A stretch of DNA of 35,386 bases, from positions 4,298 through 39,683 of the forward strand of contig WVWW01000232.1 in NCBI GenBank assembly GCA_011773795.1. The letters run 5' to 3'. This DNA comes from Acidobacteriota bacterium. GTDB taxonomy: Bacteria; Acidobacteriota; Polarisedimenticolia; Polarisedimenticolales; Polarisedimenticolaceae. The stretch's first letter is position 1, and each line of letters begins with the position of its first letter. The notes under the pieces were generated by a model, which saw only the letters and a list, made by a program, of their open reading frames with translations, was not told the DNA's origin and did no database searches. Positions 8,354-17,557 of this stretch are shown here, piece after piece. Position numbers and translations under genes: made by a program.

Positions 8354-9853
8354 ATGATACGAAGAATCGCCCTGACGGCATGGATCGTGGCGCTGGCCCT
8401 CGTGGTTTACCCCACGAAGGCACAGAGCATCGAGGAGTTTGAAAAGAACCTGACGATCGAGACGCTCGACAACGGCTTGACGCTGATCCTCTACGAGCGC
8501 AAGACGGCCCCGGTGGTCTCGTTCTTCACCTACGTCGATGTCGGCTCGGCCCACGAGGTCCCCGGCATCACCGGTCTCGCCCACATGTTCGAGCACATGG
8601 CGTTCAAGGGAACGTCCAAGATCGGCACGAAGAACCGCAAAGCCGAGATCAAGGCGATGGCCGACGTCGACCGTGCTTATGCGGCCTATGCCACGGCGCG
8701 GGACCGGCGCGACATTGACGAAGCGGAGCTGGTGCGTCTCGAGACGCAGCTCAAAGCTGCCCAGGACAGGGCCGGCGAGCTCGTTGCCAAGAACGAGTTC
8801 GCGGAGATCATCGACCGGAACGGTGGAGTGGGATTGAACGCCGGGACCAGCGCCGATTACACGGTCTACAGCTACTCGTTGCCGGCCAACAAGCTCGAGT
8901 TGTTCGCCTACCTGGAAAGCGAGCGCTTCCTCGACCCGGTGCTGCGCGAGTTCTACCGCGAGCGCGACGTGGTGCAGGAGGAGCGGCGCATGAGCGCCGA
9001 GAGCCGAGCCTTCGGCCGTCTGTTCGAGCAGTTTGTCACCGTCGCCTACAGCGCCCATCCCTACGGCATGCCGAACGTCGGTTACATGAGCGACCTGCAA
9101 CGCTTCACGCGCGAGGACGCGAAGGCCTTCTACGCCAAGTACTACGTCCCGTCCAACATGACCGTCGTCGTGGTGGGTGATGTCGATACCAAGAAGGCGT
9201 TGCCGTTGTTGCGGAAGTACTTCGGGCGGCTGCCTGCCGGAAAGAAACCGGCACCGCCGCGTACGATCGAGCCGCCGCAGTTCGTCGAGAAGACGATCGT
9301 CATGCCCGACGAATCGCAACCGCTCTACGCCGAGGCCTACCACCGTCCGGCGGCCATTCATCCGGACGACGCCGTCTACAACGCGATCTCCGACATCCTC
9401 TCGGGTGGGCGTACCTCGCGGCTTTACCGCGGCCTGGTTCGGGACAAGAAGATCGCGGCCTTTGCCAGCGCCTTCAACGGGTTCCCCGGGGACAAGTACC
9501 CGACGCTGATGCTGTTCTATGCGGTACCGACGCCGGACTCCTCCAACGAGCAGGTTCAGGTGGCCATCCGCGAGGAGATCGAACGGCTCAAGACGGAGCC
9601 CGTTTCCGAGGACGAGCTCGAGATGGTGAAGACCCAGGCCAAGGCGGGGCTGATCCGCAGCCTGCAAAGCAACGGCGGTATCGCCAGCCAGCTCGCGACC
9701 GCGCATGTCCAGTTCGGCGACTGGCGCGAAATCTTCAACCAGGTTGCCAAGATCGAGGCGGTCACTGCGGAAGACGTTCGGCGTGTCGCGCAGGAGACCT
9801 TCGTATCCACCAACCGCACGGTCGGCATGATCGTCAACGAAGACGAGAACTAG
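8354..9853 (+). CDS. M16 family zinc metallopeptidase, active-type subunit
   Basis: MIRRIALTAWIVALALVVYPTKAQ signal peptide; inverted zinc motif HMFEHMAFKG (HxxEH). Confidence 0.92.
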   Translation: MIRRIALTAWIVALALVVYPTKAQSIEEFEKNLTIETLDNGLTLILYERKTAPVVSFFTYVDVGSAHEVPGITGLAHMFEHMAFKGTSKIGTKNRKAEIKAMADVDRAYAAYATARDRRDIDEAELVRLETQLKAAQDRAGELVAKNEFAEIIDRNGGVGLNAGTSADYTVYSYSLPANKLELFAYLESERFLDPVLREFYRERDVVQEERRMSAESRAFGRLFEQFVTVAYSAHPYGMPNVGYMSDLQRFTREDAKAFYAKYYVPSNMTVVVVGDVDTKKALPLLRKYFGRLPAGKKPAPPRTIEPPQFVEKTIVMPDESQPLYAEAYHRPAAIHPDDAVYNAISDILSGGRTSRLYRGLVRDKKIAAFASAFNGFPGDKYPTLMLFYAVPTPDSSNEQVQVAIREEIERLKTEPVSEDELEMVKTQAKAGLIRSLQSNGGIASQLATAHVQFGDWREIFNQVAKIEAVTAEDVRRVAQETFVSTNRTVGMIVNEDEN

Positions 9854-9865
9854 GAGCACCGCGAG

Positions 9866-11989
9866 ATGAAGAAATCGCTGACAACCGCACGACCGATTGC
9901 GCCGTTGCTGCTGCTCCTTCTGGCGACCCCCCTCGTCGCCCAGGTCAAGAACCACGAGGACATCAAGTACCCTCCGTTGCCGGAACGAGAGATCCCGCGC
10001 CCCACGGTTCACCGGCTAGCCAACGGACTCCAGCTGTTCCTGATCGAGGATCACGAGCTTCCGTTGATCAGCGTCTCCGGTCGCATCCGGACCGGCTCCA
10101 ACTACGAGCCGGCCGGCAAGGCCGGGCTCGCCGATTTCGTCGGGCAGGTGATGCGCGAGGGCGGCACCTCGAAGATGGACGGGGACGCGATGGACGACTA
10201 TCTCGAGAGTCGCGCCGCATTCGTCGAGACCGGGATGCGTGGTGACTTCGGCAGCGCATCGATGAACTGCTTGACGGAGGATTTCGACGACGTGCTTGGC
10301 GTGTTCGCCGACGTTCTGCGTAACCCGGCGTTTGCCGAGGACAAGCTCGAGTTGGCGAAACAGCAGGCCAAAACGGGGATAGCGCGGCGTAACGACGACA
10401 TTGCCGGGATCGCCGGGCGGGAGTTCGCACGGCTGATCCACGGGTACGAATCACCGCTGGCGCAGATGGTCGAGTACGCCTCGGTGGCCTCGATCACACG
10501 CGGAGATCTGGTCGCCTGGCACGAGCGCTACTACCACCCGAACAACATCATGCTCGGGATCGTCGGCGATTTCGACAGCGGTGAAATGAAGGCCAAGATC
10601 GAGGCGGCCTTCGGCGACTGGCCTCGGGGAGCGGATGCCGACCTGCCGGAGATCCGGGTCGCGCCCCCCCGACCCGGCGTGCATTTTATCGAGAAGGACG
10701 ACGTCACGCAGGCGTACGTGCGTCTCGGCCACCGCGGGATCCGAGCGGATAACCCGGACTACTACGCCGTGCAAATGATGAACGAGATCTTCGGCGGCGG
10801 CTTCTCGTCGCGGCTGTTCAACAACGTGCGGTCGGAGAAGGGTCTGGCGTACAACGTCGGTGGCGGTGTGGGCTCGGGCTTCCTGCGGGAAGGTATCTTC
10901 TCCGTTCAGTTGTCGACGAAATCGGAAAGCATGGCCGCGTCGATCGACGCGTTGCGCGCCGAGATCGACGACATCCTGGCGAGCCCGCCTACCGATCACG
11001 AGATGTCCCGGGCCCGCGAGGCGATCTTCAACTCTTGGGTGTTCCGGTCGACCTCGATGCGTCAGATCCTGGGCCAGCAGCTGACCTACGCCTACTACGG
11101 CTACCCGCCGGACTTCCTCGAACGCTACCGTGCCGGGATCGAAAAGGTCACGCGGGAAGACGTGGCGCGGGTGGCCAGGCAGTACATCCAACCGGACAAA
11201 CTGGTCACCCTGGTCGTGGGGAAATCCGCCGACTTCGACCGCCCCGTGTCCGCGTTCGGCGAGGTTCACGTCGTCGACATCTCGATTCCGGAGCCCGTGA
11301 GCTCGGGTCCGGCGATTACACGCACCGAAGAGAGCCTCGCGACGGGCAGGGCTTTGCTTGCCAGATCTGCCGCGCTTCTCAACGGCGGTAACGCGGCGGC
11401 GACTTCGATCGAGGGGGACTACGCGATCGAGTTCAGCATGGGCAGCCAGACCGTGTCCGTCAGCCAGCGGGTCGCCTACGAGCTGCCCGACAAGCTGCGC
11501 CAGACCTTTACGACGCCGATGGGCGAACAGACCGTCGTGATCAACGGCAATCAGGGCGTCGTGCTCGTCGGCGACAGCCGACAGTCGGTTCCCGGAAGCG
11601 ACGTCTCGCGAATGCATCAGGACCTGAACCGCGACCTGTTGCTGCTCGTCGGTCGTGCCGATGAAGCCGAGCCTGCCGCCGGGGCGGCGGAGTCCATCGA
11701 CGGGACCGCCTGCACCGTCGTCTCCGTCAAGTTGAACGGGACGGAGTCGACGCTCTGCATCGCGGAGGACGGAACGATCGTGAGCCAGGCGTACACCGGA
11801 GTCCATCCGATGCGGCGGACGCCGGGCGAGATCCGCGTGATCTACTCGGACTACCGCAAAATCGACGGCTACCTGGTGCCGCACCGCCGGGTGATGGAGT
11901 TCGACGGCCAGGCGCTCGCCTCGATGTCCACCACGTCGGTCGCGATCAACACCGAGCTCGATGCGACCACGTTCGAGGTCGGCAAATAA
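9866..11989 (+). CDS. M16 family insulinase-like protein lacking HxxEH, with C-terminal extension
   Basis: Signal peptide; RLANGLQLFLIEDHELPLISVSGRIRTGSNYEPAGKAGLADFVGQVMREGG aligns with M16 but has FVGQV at the HxxEH site. Extra ~250-aa C-terminal region. Confidence 0.88.
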   Translation: MKKSLTTARPIAPLLLLLLATPLVAQVKNHEDIKYPPLPEREIPRPTVHRLANGLQLFLIEDHELPLISVSGRIRTGSNYEPAGKAGLADFVGQVMREGGTSKMDGDAMDDYLESRAAFVETGMRGDFGSASMNCLTEDFDDVLGVFADVLRNPAFAEDKLELAKQQAKTGIARRNDDIAGIAGREFARLIHGYESPLAQMVEYASVASITRGDLVAWHERYYHPNNIMLGIVGDFDSGEMKAKIEAAFGDWPRGADADLPEIRVAPPRPGVHFIEKDDVTQAYVRLGHRGIRADNPDYYAVQMMNEIFGGGFSSRLFNNVRSEKGLAYNVGGGVGSGFLREGIFSVQLSTKSESMAASIDALRAEIDDILASPPTDHEMSRAREAIFNSWVFRSTSMRQILGQQLTYAYYGYPPDFLERYRAGIEKVTREDVARVARQYIQPDKLVTLVVGKSADFDRPVSAFGEVHVVDISIPEPVSSGPAITRTEESLATGRALLARSAALLNGGNAAATSIEGDYAIEFSMGSQTVSVSQRVAYELPDKLRQTFTTPMGEQTVVINGNQGVVLVGDSRQSVPGSDVSRMHQDLNRDLLLLVGRADEAEPAAGAAESIDGTACTVVSVKLNGTESTLCIAEDGTIVSQAYTGVHPMRRTPGEIRVIYSDYRKIDGYLVPHRRVMEFDGQALASMSTTSVAINTELDATTFEVGK

Positions 11990-11999
11990 CGCACTCCCC

Positions 12000-12743
12000 G
12001 TGCTAGTGTCCGTCGTCGTGGAGGATTCGTTGCGGTATCCCATCGTGTTGCTGGATGTAGGGGGCACCTTGATCGGGCCGCGAGGCTCTTTCGGCCAGGT
12101 GTATTCCGACGTGTTCGCCGGGTTCGGCATGCGTTGTGACGCCGAGGAGTTCAACGACGCGATCTATGCGACCTGGGACGAGATGAACATCAAGATCCCG
12201 ACGGGCGCCGATCGCTATGCACACTTCGACGGGGGCGAGAACGGCTACTGGCTGCAGTTCGTCCAGCGCGCCGCCGAGTTGGCCACCGGCCAGCTGATCG
12301 GTCGCCGCCTGGCGGTGGCCGTGCTCGAGAAACTCCATGCGCATTTCGGGGGTGTCGATGCGTGGGAGGTCTTCGAGGACGCACTGCCGGCGCTGGAGGC
12401 GCTCAAGCGGCAAGGCGTGCGGCTTGCCGTCGTCTCCAACTGGGATTCCCGTCTGCCCGACGTGCTCACGAACCTCGAGCTGCACCACTGGTTCGACGCC
12501 GTCGTGGTGAGCCACTTCGAGGGCGTGGAGAAACCGAGCGCCACGATCTTTCGTCGCGCGCTCGAGCTGCTCGGCGCCGATCCCGCCGACGCATTGCACG
12601 TCGGCGACTCGCCGGAACTCGACGGCAACGGTGCCACCGCAGCCGGGGTCGACTGGGTCTGGATCGACCGTCACAACCCGGGTAACGACAAAGCCCTCCC
12701 CGACCTCTCGCGCCTTCCCGAGATAGCCGAGAACGGGCTCTAG
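12000..12743 (+). CDS. HAD superfamily hydrolase (subfamily IA)
   Basis: IVLLDVGGTLIGP (motif I), VVSNWDSRLPD (II), GVEKPSATIF (III), ALHVGDSPELDGNGATAAG (IV). Start uncertain within ORF 11961..12743. Confidence 0.85.
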   Translation: MLVSVVVEDSLRYPIVLLDVGGTLIGPRGSFGQVYSDVFAGFGMRCDAEEFNDAIYATWDEMNIKIPTGADRYAHFDGGENGYWLQFVQRAAELATGQLIGRRLAVAVLEKLHAHFGGVDAWEVFEDALPALEALKRQGVRLAVVSNWDSRLPDVLTNLELHHWFDAVVVSHFEGVEKPSATIFRRALELLGADPADALHVGDSPELDGNGATAAGVDWVWIDRHNPGNDKALPDLSRLPEIAENGL

Positions 12744-13777
12744 CCGCCGAGCAGTTCTCTTTTCTTTTGGTTGGCGATCGCGCCGAAGTCGTCGGCGGTC
12801 GAGAGCATCACCGAGTCGACAACTCCGTCGGGCCCGATGAACAGGATCGTGGGTGTCGAGGTGACCTGGTAGAGATTGCTGATCTTCAGGTCGCGGTCGA
12901 CGAGAGTCGGAAACACGAATTTGTTGATGTCGCAGAATTCCTTGGTGCGCGTCTTGGTCACGTCATCGGAGACCCCGGCGGCGCTGATCACGTTGAGGCC
13001 CTCGCGATTCTGACGTAACCAGGCATTGATCAGCGGAAGCTCGCGGCGGCAGTGCTGGCAGTTGACCGACCAGAAGATCAGCACGTTGACGTGATCGTCC
13101 TTGATCATGCGCGATAGCCGCTGCTCGACGCTGTTGCTCAGCAGCGGAGCCTTGAAGTCCGGGCACTCCTTACCGACCAGCTCGTTGACGGGGTAATAGC
13201 GCTCGAGGTAGCCGTAGCTCCCGACGTCGCCGTTCTTGACCGCTCGCTCGATCGCGCTGCCGACCGTCTGCTCGTAGCCGATGACCTGCAACAGGCTGGC
13301 GCCGTTGGCCAGGCGAAGCTTGCCGGTGCGATCCACGATGTTGATGTTGGGGACGGTCTGAACGCTGAGTTTCCGCCCGATCACGAAGTCCGAATCGTCG
13401 AGCACCGGGAACCTGATCCCGAGGTCGCCAAGACGCTTGACGATCTCCGGTTTGGCCCGGCCGGGTTGCGGGTACGCTACGCCATAAATGACGGCGCGAT
13501 CCGTCGGCATCTTGTCGACGATCTGCTGGATCTCCACCATCGCGCGGTCGGCCCTTTCGTGGCCGGCGATCCAGTAGACCAACACGACCGCACGCTGACC
13601 CAGGCTGGCGGCAAGGTCGACCGTTTCCGGCCCGCCCGCCACGGCGTTGAAGTTGGCGAAGGTGTCCGCCGCGAACGACTCGCCGGGAAGCACCGGATCC
13701 ACCGGGTTGCGCTGTGCCAGAGTATGCGGCACCGCCGCAAAGACGAGGATCGCCAACAACACGAATATCCGACGCAT
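12740..13777 (-). CDS. Secreted protein with tandem thioredoxin-fold (TlpA/redoxin-like) domains
   Basis: Signal peptide; second domain VLIFWSVNCQHCRRELPLINAWL (CxxC) with STPTILFIGPDG; first domain VLVYWIAGHERADRAMVEIQ lacks CxxC. Confidence 0.85.
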   Translation of the reverse strand: MRRIFVLLAILVFAAVPHTLAQRNPVDPVLPGESFAADTFANFNAVAGGPETVDLAASLGQRAVVLVYWIAGHERADRAMVEIQQIVDKMPTDRAVIYGVAYPQPGRAKPEIVKRLGDLGIRFPVLDDSDFVIGRKLSVQTVPNINIVDRTGKLRLANGASLLQVIGYEQTVGSAIERAVKNGDVGSYGYLERYYPVNELVGKECPDFKAPLLSNSVEQRLSRMIKDDHVNVLIFWSVNCQHCRRELPLINAWLRQNREGLNVISAAGVSDDVTKTRTKEFCDINKFVFPTLVDRDLKISNLYQVTSTPTILFIGPDGVVDSVMLSTADDFGAIANQKKRELLGG

Positions 13778-13814
13778 GCGGGAACTTCCTTCAGTTCGAA
13801 AGAGCCATTATAAG

Positions 13815-14387
13815 TCAGCCCCGGGGCCCGCGCCGGTCGTCCCGGTCGTGAGCGCCTTCAGGCCACTCAATATCGATACGCAACTCGGGACACTCGAGCA
13901 ACAACGACTTGGCTCCACGATCACCGTCGAACGCGGCGAGACGCCCGAACCAGGCACGCTCGAACAGCGCGGGAATTCCCACGGTTCGCGCGTACGCACA
14001 GGCAATCATGCGCCGGTCGACCCCGTCGAAGCGATCGAGGATCGCGCGTAGGACGGTCGAGCTCAACGCGGTTTGATCGCACGTCAGGAGCAGCGCTGCT
14101 CGGATTTCGGGGTCTCTGTAAAAACTCTGTATACCCACGGCGATGGAGCTGCCGATGCCCGCCTGCCATCCCGGGTGGTGCACGACCTGGACGTCCGGCA
14201 GGCCACGCACCACATCGCGAATACGATCGACATGGGACCCCGCGACGACACGAACGGGAGAGCAACCGGCCTCGCGCGCAAGACGCGCCGCGCGATGAAC
14301 CCAGCTCTCGCCATCGAGCGTTTCGAGCTGTTTGGGCGACCCGTAACGGCGCGATGCGCCGGCGGCCAGGACGATTGCGGCAATCAT
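13815..14387 (-). CDS. mocA: Molybdenum cofactor cytidylyltransferase-like NTP transferase (MocA/MobA family)
   Basis: IVLAAGASRRYGSPKQLETLDGESWVHRAARLAREAG; HHPGWQAGIGSSIAVGI; LLLTCDQTALS. Confidence 0.85.
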   Translation of the reverse strand: MIAAIVLAAGASRRYGSPKQLETLDGESWVHRAARLAREAGCSPVRVVAGSHVDRIRDVVRGLPDVQVVHHPGWQAGIGSSIAVGIQSFYRDPEIRAALLLTCDQTALSSTVLRAILDRFDGVDRRMIACAYARTVGIPALFERAWFGRLAAFDGDRGAKSLLLECPELRIDIEWPEGAHDRDDRRGPRG

Positions 14388-15487
14388 CGCGGCCAGTCGT
14401 GCAGCGGTCGTGTCACCTTGCGCAGACGTCCGCCGTCACGCTCGTTGATCACGGCCTGGATCTCAGCTACGGCGGACAACGCGATCTCCTGCGGGGTCTC
14501 CGAACCGATGTCGAGCCCGACGGGTCCATGCAGCCGCTCGCGCGCGGCGGTCGACGGTCGAAGCCCGTCCTCCGTGAGCGCTTCCATCAGCCGCTCGAGA
14601 CGCCGGCGCGGGCCGAGCACACCGAGGTAGGCCCACGGAAGCTCGATCAGGCGCTCCAGCAGCGAGCGGTCGTGAAGGAAGTGATGCGTCATCAACAGGC
14701 CCGCCGTGCGCCCGTCGACCTTCAGGGAGGCGGCATCGAGACCCGCGTAATCGACGCAGCGCACCACGCCGGCGCGGGGGAACCGCCCGGCATCGGCAAA
14801 CGGCTCGCGATGGTCGAATACATCGACGTGCCAGTCCAGCGCGGCCGCCTGCTCGACGAGAGGCAAGGCATCCGCCCCGGCACCGAACACGCACAAACGA
14901 ATCCGCGGGCCAACGACCTCGACCAGACCGGAGTACGTTCCGTCGGCGAGCTCCCAGTTCTCGTTGCGCGAGCGTCTATCGGCGAGCGCGGTCTCGACCG
15001 ATCGCATCATCGCGCGGTCGAGGTCGGTGCCGACATCGATGGGGCCGTGAGCGCCGCGATCGTTGGCCCAGCAGCGGCGGCCCAGACGTTCCGCCCGCGG
15101 CGCCTCGAAGACCGTGGCGATCGCCGCGTACCCGCGCCGCTCCCGGGTCTCGACGGCAAACGCACACCACGCGGGAACGGCGGAGGGGTCGAGGGCTTCG
15201 AGCAACACGCGAACCTCGCCGTCGCAACCCAGTCCCAGACCCCAGACGATGTCATCCGGCGAGCGCATGTCGTAGACCACCGTCTCCGACGCGCCTGCGC
15301 GCAACACGTCTCCCGCCCGATCGGCCAGATCGGTTTCGAGGCAGCCGCCCGAGACCATGCCCTCCGTACGGCCGTCCGCATCGATCAGCATCCGCGCACC
15401 GGGGCGCCGGTAGGCGGACCCGGCGACGCGCACGACGGTGGCCAACACGGCAGGCCGGCGGATCCGCGTGCAGGCCTCGAGAATCAC
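14384..15487 (-). CDS. XdhC/CoxI family protein
   Basis: VRVAGSAYRRPGARMLIDADGRTEGMVSGGCLETDLADRA; Rossmann LCVFGAGADALPLVEQAAALDWHVDVFDHRE; LTHHFLHDRSLLERL; LGVLGPRRR; GPVGLDIGSETPQEIALSAVAEI. Confidence 0.92.
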   Translation of the reverse strand: MILEACTRIRRPAVLATVVRVAGSAYRRPGARMLIDADGRTEGMVSGGCLETDLADRAGDVLRAGASETVVYDMRSPDDIVWGLGLGCDGEVRVLLEALDPSAVPAWCAFAVETRERRGYAAIATVFEAPRAERLGRRCWANDRGAHGPIDVGTDLDRAMMRSVETALADRRSRNENWELADGTYSGLVEVVGPRIRLCVFGAGADALPLVEQAAALDWHVDVFDHREPFADAGRFPRAGVVRCVDYAGLDAASLKVDGRTAGLLMTHHFLHDRSLLERLIELPWAYLGVLGPRRRLERLMEALTEDGLRPSTAARERLHGPVGLDIGSETPQEIALSAVAEIQAVINERDGGRLRKVTRPLHDWPR

Positions 15488-15488
15488 G

Positions 15489-16418
15489 CTATTTCGAGCG
15501 CTCGAGGTAGCGCAGGAACTCTCCGTCGGTGCTGAGCAGCATGATCGTTTCGGAGTCGATGGTCTCCTCGAACACTTCCATCGTCTTCAGGAAGCGATAG
15601 AACTCGGGGTCGCGGTTGTAGGCCCGGGCGTAGATGTCGGCCGCCTCGGCGTCGGCGCGGCCCTTGATCTCCTGCGCCTCCCGGTAGGCCTCGGAACGGA
15701 TCGTCGCCAGCTCGCGCTCGCGCTCGCCGTTGATGCGCGCCGACTCGCCGGCGCCCTCCGAGCGGAACTGCTCGGCGATCCGCTTGCGCTCGGAGATCAT
15801 CCGCGCGTAGACCTCGCGGCGCACCTCGGGGACGTAGTTGATCCGCTTGAACCGGAAGTCGAGCACCTCGATGCCCAGCTCCGCGGTGGCGATGTTGGCC
15901 GCGGCGAGCACCTCGGCGGCCAGCTCGTCGCGCCCGAACTGCACTTCCGCGAACGACTCGTCCTGGGCCCCTCCGAGCTCCTCGGTGACGGAGAACTCAC
16001 GGTTGCTCGTGCGCACCACCTCGATCAGGTCGTGCTTGGCGACGGTGTTGCGGGTCTCGCCGTCGAGGATGTCATCGAGGCGGGATTGCGCGCCGAACTC
16101 GTCGCGCAGACGTTGGTAGTACTTGGTCGCGTCGGTAATGCGCCAGCGGGCATACGTGTCGACGAAGATGAACCGCTTGTCCCGCGTGGGCAGCTGGTTC
16201 GGGTCCCCGTCCCATTCGAGGAAGCGCTTCTCGACGCGAATGACCTTCTCGACCAGCGGCGCCCTGAATTTGAGGCCCGGGGTCGTCACCTCGCGCACCG
16301 GTTTGCCCAGCCGCGTGATGATGATCTGCTCGGTCTCGGGGACCACGTAGAGGGACAGCGCGGCGGCGATCGCGACAACGGCCAGAACGATCAGACCCAG
16401 GACCTTGACGCCGTTCAT
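15489..16418 (-). CDS. hflC: Protease modulator HflC
   Basis: Single N-terminal TM, LYVVPETEQIIITRLGKPVREVTTPGLKFRAPLVEKVIRVEKR; SPFH domain; adjacent to hflK. Confidence 0.93.
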   Translation of the reverse strand: MNGVKVLGLIVLAVVAIAAALSLYVVPETEQIIITRLGKPVREVTTPGLKFRAPLVEKVIRVEKRFLEWDGDPNQLPTRDKRFIFVDTYARWRITDATKYYQRLRDEFGAQSRLDDILDGETRNTVAKHDLIEVVRTSNREFSVTEELGGAQDESFAEVQFGRDELAAEVLAAANIATAELGIEVLDFRFKRINYVPEVRREVYARMISERKRIAEQFRSEGAGESARINGERERELATIRSEAYREAQEIKGRADAEAADIYARAYNRDPEFYRFLKTMEVFEETIDSETIMLLSTDGEFLRYLERSK

Positions 16419-17392
16419 TTCTGCACCCCCCCCTCGAGCGACAGTAGCGGGATCAGGCCCTTCAGGTTCTCGTCCAGCACGATCTTCTGCTTCACGTTCG
16501 GGTAGATCTTCTGCATGGTCTCGAGATAGATGCGCCGTCGCGTCACATCCGGCGCCCGGCGGTAGGCGGCGAGCACCTCGCGGAACAACGCGGCATCACC
16601 CTCGGCGCGGTTGACGCGGTTCGCCGCGTAACCCTCGGCCTCCTGGATCGTCTGCTGCGCCTCACCGCGCGCTCGCGGCACGACCTTGTTGAACTCGGCC
16701 CGCGCCTCGTTGATCATCCGCTCGCGCTCCTGCTGCGCCTGGTTGACCTCGTTGAACGACGGCTTGACCTGGTCGGGCGGGTTGACGTCCTGGAGCACGA
16801 CCTGCTCGACCTTGATGCCGGTCTCGTACTGGTCGCAGAGCTCCTGCAGGCGAACCTCGACCTCGGAGGCGATCTCGTGGCGGCCGATGGTCAGGACCTC
16901 GGTCACGCTGCGATCGCCGACGACCGTACGCATCACCGCCTCGTTCATGTCGCGGAACGTGCTGCTGACGTCGCGCACCTTGAACGTGTACTTGAACGGA
17001 TCGTTGACGCGGTACTGCGTGATCCAGTCGACGACCGCGACGTTGAGATCCCCGGTCAACATCAAAGACTCCCCGGTGAAGTCCGCCGAGCTGTAGGTCG
17101 TACGCCGCCCGGGTTGAGCGGTCCGGAAACCGAACTCCTGTTTGAGCTGGCGCTCGACCGGCACGCGAATCTTGCGTTCGATCAGCGGTAACTTGAAATG
17201 GAAGCCCGGCTGCAGCGTCCGCTGGTACTCTCCGAAGCGCAGGATCAACGCGACCTCCTCGGGCTCGACGATCACGACGGCCTGGGTGATGAGCCCCAGG
17301 CCGATGATGATGGCGAGGACAATGCCGAGAACGCGCGGGTTGATCTGCGGCGGTCGCATCTGGTTGCCGAAATCGACTTTGATGGTTCCCAT
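16415..17392 (-). CDS. hflK: FtsH protease activity modulator HflK
   Basis: VIVEPEEVALILRFGEYQRTLQPGFHFKLPLIERK; LQDVNPPDQVKPSFNEVNQAQQERERMINEARAEFNKVVPRARGEAQQTIQEAEGYA; 4-nt overlap with hflC. Confidence 0.95.
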   Translation of the reverse strand: MGTIKVDFGNQMRPPQINPRVLGIVLAIIIGLGLITQAVVIVEPEEVALILRFGEYQRTLQPGFHFKLPLIERKIRVPVERQLKQEFGFRTAQPGRRTTYSSADFTGESLMLTGDLNVAVVDWITQYRVNDPFKYTFKVRDVSSTFRDMNEAVMRTVVGDRSVTEVLTIGRHEIASEVEVRLQELCDQYETGIKVEQVVLQDVNPPDQVKPSFNEVNQAQQERERMINEARAEFNKVVPRARGEAQQTIQEAEGYAANRVNRAEGDAALFREVLAAYRRAPDVTRRRIYLETMQKIYPNVKQKIVLDENLKGLIPLLSLEGGVQK

Positions 17393-17557
17393 CCGACTAC
17401 CCCTTGTTGTTCGAAAAACGACCCGTGATGCCCGCGATTATGACCGAATGCGGCGTCGGGCGCCCGATTCAGTGGCGGATACACCGCTGAATGGGGATTG
17501 TTCGGTAATCGTCGGCCGCCGCTGGCCTTCGAGGTAGTGCCAACCTATAGTTGATAT

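Noticed and set aside
7610-10012. 800-aa minus-strand ORF
   Set aside because: Only the segment up to 8290 looks like a real protein; the rest is antisense to the M16 gene, with low-complexity Arg/Leu/Val composition typical of high-GC antisense frames.
10451-12154. 567-aa minus-strand ORF
   Set aside because: Antisense to the second M16 gene and the HAD gene; no recognisable motifs and shadow-frame composition.
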